Shown piece by piece: positions 58,602 to 64,000 of a stretch of DNA of 64,000 nt. Source of the stretch: Cellulomonas sp. Leaf395 (GTDB lineage Bacteria > Actinomycetota > Actinomycetes > Actinomycetales > Cellulomonadaceae); NCBI RefSeq assembly GCF_001424125.1, contig NZ_LMQI01000003.1, positions 443,654 to 507,653 of the forward strand. The letters are read 5' to 3'. Made by a program: the position numbers and the translations under genes. The notes below the pieces were generated by a model. It was not told where the DNA came from. It made no database searches and was given only the letters and a program-made list of their open reading frames with translations. Numbering within the stretch: position 1 is the stretch's first letter; each line of letters opens with the position of its first letter.

Positions 58602-59150
58602 ATGACGACCATGACCGTCCAGGATCTCGGGCTTCTCGAGGACGTGCGTGTGGTGCACACGGTGGTTCCGTCGCCGCTCGGCCCCATCACGCTGGTCGCC
58701 CACGACGGAGCGCTGTCCGCGCTGCTCCTCCCGAGCTCGAAGTACGAGGCCGTGCAGGGACCGTTCGGGGAGCGTGCCGACGACGAGTTCGACGAGGTGC
58801 AGACGCAGCTCGACGAGTACTTCGCCGGGACACGCACCGAGTTCGACCTCCCGCTGCACCTCGTCGGGACCGCGTTCCAGGTCCGCGTGTGGGAGGGGCT
58901 GCAGCGCATCCCGTTCGGGCAGACGCGGTCCTACGGCGATCTCGCCGCGGAGATCGGGCTCGATCCGCGGACGTCGTCACGGGCCGTCGGGGCAGCCAAC
59001 GGGCGCAACCGGATCGCGATCGTCGTGCCGTGCCACCGGGTGATCGGGGCGGACGGGTCGCTGACCGGGTTCGCCGCCGGGCTCGACCGCAAGCGTTTCC
59101 TGCTCGGGCACGAGGCGAAGGGCCGGCCGCGCGAGCACCTGCTGTTCTGA
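58602..59150 (+). CDS. ogt: Methylated-DNA-protein cysteine methyltransferase (Ogt type)
   Basis: A 182-residue O6-alkylguanine transferase. The active-site PCHRV (acceptor Cys144) is within AIVVPCHRVIGADGSLTGFAAGLDRKRFLLGHE; the DNA-binding helix GQTRSYGDLAAEIGLDPRTSSRAVGAANGRN is complete, and the N-terminal half (VVPSPLGPITLVAHDGALSALLL) is normal. It transfers the alkyl group to its own cysteine. Start at ATG 58602 is chosen; ATG 58581, 58599 and 58611 are in frame and the poor Shine-Dalgarno context (GTGGGGGA) makes the choice uncertain. It converges on the PRC-like gene. Confidence 0.92.
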   Translation: MTTMTVQDLGLLEDVRVVHTVVPSPLGPITLVAHDGALSALLLPSSKYEAVQGPFGERADDEFDEVQTQLDEYFAGTRTEFDLPLHLVGTAFQVRVWEGLQRIPFGQTRSYGDLAAEIGLDPRTSSRAVGAANGRNRIAIVVPCHRVIGADGSLTGFAAGLDRKRFLLGHEAKGRPREHLLF

Positions 59151-59185
59151 CCCCGGGCGGTGACGCGGTGCTCTGTGCGCAGGCG

Positions 59186-59557
59186 TCACGTGGCCCGGTG
59201 CAGGTCCGGGCGCTGCGAGGGTCGACCGGGCAGCTCAGGGGAGAGCCGCCGGAAGCCCTCGCGCAGCCGGACCGCGCCGGGCTCGACCGCGATCACGTCC
59301 TGCCAGCGCACCAGGAACGTCCCACGGTGGCGCCACCGGAGCCACCGCGCCAGCAGGGCAGGGGAGCGCACCTCGGTCCGCTCGTAGCCCAGGAAGGACG
59401 TGCCGGTCCGTGGGCTGACCAGCAGCTCGTGCAAGCGCGGTGCGGCCAGCGTCCCGTCCGGCGGACCGTCGAGCACGAACCGGACGTCCACCACGAAGCC
59501 CAGCGGCTCGTCGGCGGGTCCGCGCACCGGGGCGTCGAGCAGGTCACCCAGGATCAT
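59186..59557 (-). CDS. PRC-barrel-like hypothetical protein
   Basis: A 123-residue protein with MILGDLLDAPVRGPADEPLGFVVDVRFVLDG, which resembles the first strands of PRC-barrel domains (beta strand, turn, beta strand with Gly). Then LHELLVSPRTGTSFLGYERTEVRSPALLARWLRWRHRGTFLVRWQDV and a basic tail. The PRC assignment is by impression of the strand pattern, not a firm motif. No signal peptide. The lipoprotein gene lies 57 bases upstream on the same strand, so both may form one unit. Confidence 0.62.
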   Translation of the reverse strand: MILGDLLDAPVRGPADEPLGFVVDVRFVLDGPPDGTLAAPRLHELLVSPRTGTSFLGYERTEVRSPALLARWLRWRHRGTFLVRWQDVIAVEPGAVRLREGFRRLSPELPGRPSQRPDLHRAT

Positions 59558-59614
59558 GGCGACCTCCCGGCAGCCGTCCGATCACGTGGTCCCGGACCCA
59601 GCGCTCGGTCCAGG

Positions 59615-59824
59615 TCACGTGACCGCCGCGCTGGTCCCGTCGTCGCCCAGGAGCTCCGTGGCCAGCGTGGCGGTGCCGACCGCCGACGAGGCCTGCTCGA
59701 GCGGGGCGGTGAGCGCCCGCGCCTCGTCGACGGTCGTGGCGGGCGAGCCGACGGCGCACCCGGCCGCAACCGCGACCGCGGCCACACCGGCGACACGCCC
59801 CAGCAGCACGCGTATGACCCGCAT
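59615..59824 (-). CDS. Small putative lipoprotein, 69 residues
   Basis: A 69-residue protein beginning with a positively charged and hydrophobic stretch (RVIRVLLGRVAGVAAVAVAA) that ends in the lipobox AAGC (Cys23), then a short Ala/Thr-rich polar part. It is too short to hold a known domain, and could be the lipidated anchor of a partner or a shortened gene. ATG 59824 is the only start in frame that keeps the signal sequence. Codon use is host-like. Confidence 0.55.
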   Translation of the reverse strand: MRVIRVLLGRVAGVAAVAVAAGCAVGSPATTVDEARALTAPLEQASSAVGTATLATELLGDDGTSAAVT

Positions 59825-59922
59825 GGACGCATCGTGGCTCGCCGCACGCGCGGGCGCGCGTCGACAGGGATGCGGGGAGCGCCAACTGGTGCGAGCGTGG
59901 GCGTCGTGGACGGGGAGCGCGC

Positions 59923-60948
59923 ATGAGGGTCGTCGTGGTCGGTGCCAGCGGCAACGTGGGCACGGCCCTGCTGCGGCGGTTCGTCGACGACGGCACCGTG
60001 ACCTCGGTGGTGGGCGTGGCGCGCCGGGCGCCGCGCAGCACCCCACCGGCTCCGTACGGCGTGGCGACGTGGGTGGCGTGCGACATCGCCGACGCGGGCG
60101 CGGGAGAGACGCTGGCGGCCGCGTTCGCCGGTGCCGACGCGGTCGTCCAGCTGGCGTGGGCGATCCAGCCCAGCCACGACCGCCGCCGGCTGCACGACGT
60201 GAACGTCGCGGGGACCCGCCGGGTGCTCGACGCGGCCCGGCGGGCGGGAGTGCCGCACGTGGTCGTCGCCTCCAGCGTCGGTGCGTACTCGCCCGCGCCC
60301 GACGACGTGCCGCGAGGTGAGGGCTGGGCGACGGACGGCGTGCGGTCGTCGTCGTACAGCGTCGACAAGGCTTCCGTGGAGCGGGTGCTCGACGAGGTCG
60401 AGGCCGCGTACCCCGACCTCGCGATCGCCCGGCTGCGGCCGTCGTTGGTGTTCCAGCGCGCCGCGGGGCACGAGATCTCGCGCTACTTCCTCGGCCCGTG
60501 GGTGCCGAAGCGGGCGCTCGGCGGGCACCTCTCGGCACTGCCGTGGCCGCAGGGTCTGCGCCTGCAGGTGGTGCATGCCGACGATGTCGCCTCGGCGTTC
60601 CGCGAGGCTGTGGTGCGTCGGGTGCGTGGTCCGTTCAACATCGCCGCCCCCGACGTGCTGCGGGGGCAGGATCTTGCCGACGTCGTGTCCCACGGGCGGC
60701 TGGTCGAGGTGCCGGTGGCGCAGGCCCGGGCAGCCGTCGCGGTCGGGTGGCACGCGCGCGCGGTGCCCGTGGGCCCGGGCTGGCTGGACATGGCACTGGC
60801 CGCGCCGCTCCTCGACACCTCGCGCGCGCGGCGCGAGCTCGACTGGCGGCCCACCCGGTCCGGTATCGACACCGTCCGAGAGCTTCTCGCGGGGATCGCG
60901 TCCGGCGCCGGGACGGCGAGCCCGCCGCTGCGGCCGCGCCGCCGCTGA
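59923..60948 (+). CDS. NAD-dependent epimerase/dehydratase family protein
   Basis: A 341-residue extended SDR: VVVVGASGNVGTALL (GxxGxxG), DAVVQLAWAIQPSHD, ASSVGAYSP, SSSYSVDKASVERVL (Tyr-x3-Lys in YSVDK) and LRPSLVFQR, LQVVHADDVASAF. All catalytic elements of the family are in place. The nucleotide-sugar or other substrate is not readable. ATG 59923 has only a weak purine-rich GGGGAGCGC upstream. It is the first of a run of plus-strand genes ending in the ThrE gene. Confidence 0.9.
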   Translation: MRVVVVGASGNVGTALLRRFVDDGTVTSVVGVARRAPRSTPPAPYGVATWVACDIADAGAGETLAAAFAGADAVVQLAWAIQPSHDRRRLHDVNVAGTRRVLDAARRAGVPHVVVASSVGAYSPAPDDVPRGEGWATDGVRSSSYSVDKASVERVLDEVEAAYPDLAIARLRPSLVFQRAAGHEISRYFLGPWVPKRALGGHLSALPWPQGLRLQVVHADDVASAFREAVVRRVRGPFNIAAPDVLRGQDLADVVSHGRLVEVPVAQARAAVAVGWHARAVPVGPGWLDMALAAPLLDTSRARRELDWRPTRSGIDTVRELLAGIASGAGTASPPLRPRRR

Positions 60949-60966
60949 GCCTGGCATCCTCGACGC

Positions 60967-61473
60967 ATGACCGATCCCCTCGCCGAGCGGCACGTCTACG
61001 GCCGCCGCGACGCCCCGATCACCGTGCTCGAGTTCGGTGACCTCGAGTGCCCGTACTGCCGCGCGGCGGCCCCCGCGCTGCGGCAACTCGTCGACACCTC
61101 CGAGGGACGGGTCCGGCTGGTGTGGCGGCACTTCCCCCTCTTCGAGGTGCACCCGTACGCACTGTCCGCGGCGCTCGCAGCGGAGGCGGCCGGCGTCGAG
61201 GGCAGGTTCTGGGAGATGCACGACGAGCTGATGAGCCATCAGGACCGGCTGGCCGAGCCGGACCTGCGTCGGGCGGCCGAGGCGCTCGGTCTCGATCCGG
61301 CCGCGGTCGCGGGCGACGACGCCCAGGTCCATGCCCCTGCCGTCTCTGCCGACTACGCGGCGGGCATCGAGGCGGGTGTGCGGGGCACCCCCACCGTCTT
61401 CGTCGACGGGACGAGGTTCCACGGGAAAGTGACGCTGGAGCGGCTGCGCGAGGCCGTCGGGGCGATCGCGTGA
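60967..61473 (+). CDS. Thioredoxin-fold DsbA-like oxidoreductase (Thioredoxin_4)
   Basis: A 168-residue DsbA-type protein with LEFGDLECPYCRAAAPAL (C28, C31), inserted helical domain and cis-Pro loop GVRGTPTVFVDG. There is no signal peptide, so it is cytosolic, unlike most DsbA homologues; it resembles the cytoplasmic DsbA family used in actinobacteria for disulfide or arsenate/FrnE-like reactions. The stop overlaps the next GTG (GTGA), so the SDR is translationally coupled. Spacing from the epimerase gene is 18 bases, suggesting a shared operon. Confidence 0.9.
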   Translation: MTDPLAERHVYGRRDAPITVLEFGDLECPYCRAAAPALRQLVDTSEGRVRLVWRHFPLFEVHPYALSAALAAEAAGVEGRFWEMHDELMSHQDRLAEPDLRRAAEALGLDPAAVAGDDAQVHAPAVSADYAAGIEAGVRGTPTVFVDGTRFHGKVTLERLREAVGAIA

Positions 61474-62258
61474 GGACGGCGCTGGTCACCGGTGCCGGGC
61501 GGGGGATCGGGCGCGGCATCGCCCTCGGCCTGGCGCGCGCGGGGTACGCGGTCGGCCTCGTGGGTCGGACGCGCGCACACCTGGACGCCGTGGCCGAGGA
61601 GATCAGCGGTGACGTGTGCGTCGCTGCCGCCGACCTGGTCGATGCCACCGCGGTGCTCGACGCCGTGGCGCGCGTCGAGGAGGAGCTCGGCGGGATCGGG
61701 CTCCTGGTGAACAACGCCGGGGTCATCGAGCGTGCGGAGCTGCCGTTCGTCGAGGACGACGTCGAGGACTCGTGGCGGGTGATCGAGGCGAACGTGCGCG
61801 GGCCGCTGCTGGTCACGCACGCGGTGCTGCCGGGGATGCTCGCGCGCGGCGACGGCCGGGTGCTGAACATGAACTCCGGCGCCGGTCACCGGGCGATGAC
61901 CGCCTACACCGGCTACGCGATCAGCAAGGGCGCGCTCGGCCGCTTCACCACGCAGCTGCACGCGCAGTACCACGACCAGGGAGTCCGGGTGCTCGACCTG
62001 GCCCCCGGGCACGTCGAGACGGCGATGACCACCTCGATGGCGATGCATGAGGGCCGGACCGAGTGGACGCCGGTCGAGGCCGTCGCCGAGCTGGTCCGGG
62101 CGTTCGGCGACGGGGAGCTGGACGCGCTCTCGGGCAGGTTCGTGCGCGCGGGGACGGACACGGTCTCGTCGCTGCTCGAAGCCCTGCCGCAGATCCTCGC
62201 CACCGACGCACGCACCCTGCGCCTCGGCGCGTACGGCGACGCGGACCCGGTCGCGTGA
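61470..62258 (+). CDS. Short-chain dehydrogenase/reductase
   Basis: A 262-residue classical SDR: TALVTGAGRGIGRGIALGLA (TGxxxGxG), LLVNNAG, catalytic Ser in NMNSGAGH, and YTGYAISKGAL (Tyr-x3-Lys). C-terminal to about 215 lies a family-typical region with LAPGHVETAMTTSMA. The GTG start at 61470 overlaps the stop of the DsbA-like gene; the stop overlaps the ThrE start (TGATG). Substrate unknown. Genes from 59923 to the window end are closely spaced and probably one transcript. Confidence 0.9.
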   Translation: MRTALVTGAGRGIGRGIALGLARAGYAVGLVGRTRAHLDAVAEEISGDVCVAAADLVDATAVLDAVARVEEELGGIGLLVNNAGVIERAELPFVEDDVEDSWRVIEANVRGPLLVTHAVLPGMLARGDGRVLNMNSGAGHRAMTAYTGYAISKGALGRFTTQLHAQYHDQGVRVLDLAPGHVETAMTTSMAMHEGRTEWTPVEAVAELVRAFGDGELDALSGRFVRAGTDTVSSLLEALPQILATDARTLRLGAYGDADPVA

Positions 62259-64000
62259 TGGAGCAGGGTCGTGGCGTCATGACGGTCGGTGCGGTGCCGA
62301 CCCCGGGAAGCACCGAGGCCGCCGCGGCCCCGACCGACACCGCCCCGCCGCCCCCGGAGCCGACGGCCGCGACCACCGACCAGCCCACCACGCCCTCGCC
62401 CACACCGACCCCGGAGCCGACGGCGACCCCGACGTCCCCCGCGGAGCCGGTGGTGACCCCGACCGAGGAGCCCTCGGCCACACCCTCGCCGGCCCCCGTA
62501 CCGACCGAGACGGTCGTGGTGGAGGTGCCGTGGACCCAGGAACCCGCGGTCACCGGCTCGACGATCCCGCTCGGCGCGATCATCACGGCCCTGCTCGTCC
62601 TCGTGGTCGCGACCACCGCCCTGGTCGTGCTGTTCCGGCGCAACCGCGGGCCCCGGACGGGGGTGGTCGCGCCCGCCCTCCTCGACGACCCCGCGCCGCC
62701 GACGGCACCGGTCGCCATGGTCCGCCCGGCCGGCTCGGTCGGCTCGGTCGGCGACAGCGCCGTCGCGATCCCCGAGGCGCCCGACGAGACCGTCGCCACC
62801 ATCCGGTTCCTCATGGTGCTCGGCCAGGCGATGATCGACTCGAGCGCTCCGGTGGTCCAGGTGACGCGCACCCTCGAGCGGGTCGCGGCCATCAACGGCG
62901 CCTCGGACGTCGAGGTGATCGCGCTGCCCACGGCGCTGCTCGTCTCCGTGCCCGGGGGCACGACGACCCAGACGGCCGCCTCGTCGGCGGGCTTCCGACA
63001 GCTGCGGCTGCACCAGGTGCAGGACGTGCTCGACGTCGCCGACGCCGCCGAGTCCGGGAGGGTCGGCCCGCTCGAGGGCGCCGAGCAGATCGAGACCGCC
63101 GTCAGTGCACCACCGCTGTACGACGCGCGGGTGCGCATCCTCGGGTACGTCGGCGTCTCCACGGGCCTGGCGATGATCCTTGGCGGCAGCCTCGTCGACG
63201 TCCTGGTCGCAGCCCTGCTCGGCGTGGGGATCGCGTGCCTGCAGGTGGCCACCGTCCGCCTGCCGGCCGCGTACCAGGCACTCGTGGTGCTGAGCTGCGC
63301 GTTCGCCGTGTCGGTCGCGGTGTTCCTCCTGTCCCGCACCGGGATCGGGATCGGGACGCTCGCGCCACTGGTCGCGCCGCTGGTGACCTTCCTGCCCGGC
63401 GCCCTGCTCACGACGGCCGCGATCGACCTGGCCACCCGGCAGATGATCGCGGGATCCGCGCGGCTCGCCGCCGGGGTCATGCAGCTCGTGCTCCTGGCGC
63501 TCGGGATCACGGGAGCCGCGGCGCTCGTGGGCGTCCCCGCGACCGAGATCGGCTCCACCGCCTCCCAGCTGCTCGGCTGGGCGGGTCCGTGGATCGGTGT
63601 CCTCGTGTTCGGCACGGGTGTGGTGTTCCACCACTGTGCTCGCCGGCCCGCGCTGCCGTGGATCCTGCTCGTGCTGGTCGTCGCCTACGCCGGTCAGGTG
63701 GTGGGCGGGCTGTTCTTCGGCGGGGTGTTCTCGGCGTTCATCGGCGCGCTCCTCATGACCCCCGTGGCGATGCTCGCGGCGACCCGACCGACCGGTCCGC
63801 CCGCGCTCGTCGGGTTCCTGCCCGGGTTCTGGCTGCTGGTGCCCGGGGCGCTCGGGCTGGTCGGGGTCACGTCGATGCTGGGGGACAAGGCGGCGGCGCT
63901 CACCACCGTCGTCAACGCCGGGACGACCATGGTCGCGATCTCGCTCGGGGTGCTCGCGGGCATCGCGCTCGGCTCCGCGATCGCGCGGCGGGCGGGGGTT
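62258..64000 (+). CDS. ThrE-type threonine/serine exporter with Thr/Pro-rich N-terminal extension (partial)
   Basis: Cut by the window end; 581 codons are present. Residues about 14-85 are Thr/Pro/Ala/Glu-rich, then a single transmembrane helix (IPLGAIITALLVLVVATTALVVLF) followed by RRNR. From about 165 the conserved ThrE cytosolic domain starts (ETVATIRFLMVLGQAMIDSSAPVVQVTRTLERVAAINGASDVEVIALPTALLVS), then repeated transmembrane helices with GIGIGTLAPLVAPLVTFLPGALLTTAAIDLA and a second ThrE_2-like half near the end. C. glutamicum ThrE exports L-threonine and L-serine; the N-terminal extension is not part of that protein as I know it. ATG 62258 overlaps the SDR stop (TGATG); ATG 62279 is in frame. 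Confidence 0.85.
   Translation, partial: MEQGRGVMTVGAVPTPGSTEAAAAPTDTAPPPPEPTAATTDQPTTPSPTPTPEPTATPTSPAEPVVTPTEEPSATPSPAPVPTETVVVEVPWTQEPAVTGSTIPLGAIITALLVLVVATTALVVLFRRNRGPRTGVVAPALLDDPAPPTAPVAMVRPAGSVGSVGDSAVAIPEAPDETVATIRFLMVLGQAMIDSSAPVVQVTRTLERVAAINGASDVEVIALPTALLVSVPGGTTTQTAASSAGFRQLRLHQVQDVLDVADAAESGRVGPLEGAEQIETAVSAPPLYDARVRILGYVGVSTGLAMILGGSLVDVLVAALLGVGIACLQVATVRLPAAYQALVVLSCAFAVSVAVFLLSRTGIGIGTLAPLVAPLVTFLPGALLTTAAIDLATRQMIAGSARLAAGVMQLVLLALGITGAAALVGVPATEIGSTASQLLGWAGPWIGVLVFGTGVVFHHCARRPALPWILLVLVVAYAGQVVGGLFFGGVFSAFIGALLMTPVAMLAATRPTGPPALVGFLPGFWLLVPGALGLVGVTSMLGDKAAALTTVVNAGTTMVAISLGVLAGIALGSAIARRAGV

Noticed and set aside
1-64000. Insertion sequences, prophage, CRISPR arrays or defence islands
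   Set aside because: No transposase, integrase, repeat-spacer pattern or known defence gene was found; only hairpins and short palindromes occur.

Overview
The window is a very GC-rich stretch of bacterial chromosome with strong G/C bias at third codon positions, frequent GTG starts and no transposase, integrase, phage gene or CRISPR array. Gene content points to an actinobacterium of the Cellulomonas type (order Micrococcales): AdnAB-like recombination helicase-nuclease, WhiB7, mycoredoxin, PdzLon and UPF0182 proteins beside secreted plant-wall enzymes, one carrying a CBM2 module. The species cannot be fixed from sequence alone.

Positions 1-19845 are a housekeeping block whose order (adnA, adnB, nudC, mycoredoxin, uvrD2, whiB7, ThiF-like, zincin, PdzLon, UPF0182) follows, from memory, the M. 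tuberculosis Rv3202c-Rv3193c region. It combines DNA repair, redox/NAD metabolism and intrinsic drug resistance. The best regulatory signal in the window lies here: whiB7 has a leader with a promoter, a 63-codon upstream ORF, an intrinsic terminator and an alternative helix placed exactly where a terminating ribosome would mask it. The block ends with an initiator tRNA gene between two perfect hairpins.

Positions 19908-31273 hold a stand-alone LigD-type polymerase domain gene, two large secreted pectin-active proteins (a pectinesterase-like beta-helix protein and a PL1 pectate lyase, the latter with a LacI-type palindrome upstream), an ArsR regulator coupled to a SulP transporter, and a two-gene operon of an alanine-racemase-fold enzyme and a DUF1611 protein that may act in D-amino-acid metabolism.

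Positions 31696-47834 contain a molybdopterin oxidoreductase with its FdhD sulfurtransferase, an alpha/beta hydrolase, DUF1330 and YyaL proteins, a Met/Cys-rich Csp-type copper protein divergent from a WYL regulator, an AraC regulator divergent from an NAD(P)-binding protein, and two further wall-polysaccharide enzymes (GH95 and a CBM2-PL11 rhamnogalacturonan lyase). With the pectinases they suggest a saprophyte that degrades pectin and its rhamnogalacturonan side chains.

Positions 47909-64000 are mixed: a Ser/Thr kinase coupled to an Ala/Gln-rich lipoprotein, PspC, a PLP decarboxylase, DUF4349, AlkA and Ogt alkylation-repair enzymes, MscS, a uridine-kinase-like protein without a P-loop, a WYL regulator divergent from a DrrAB-type ABC exporter with a clear operator between them, and a terminal run of redox/dehydrogenase genes leading into a ThrE-type exporter cut by the window end.
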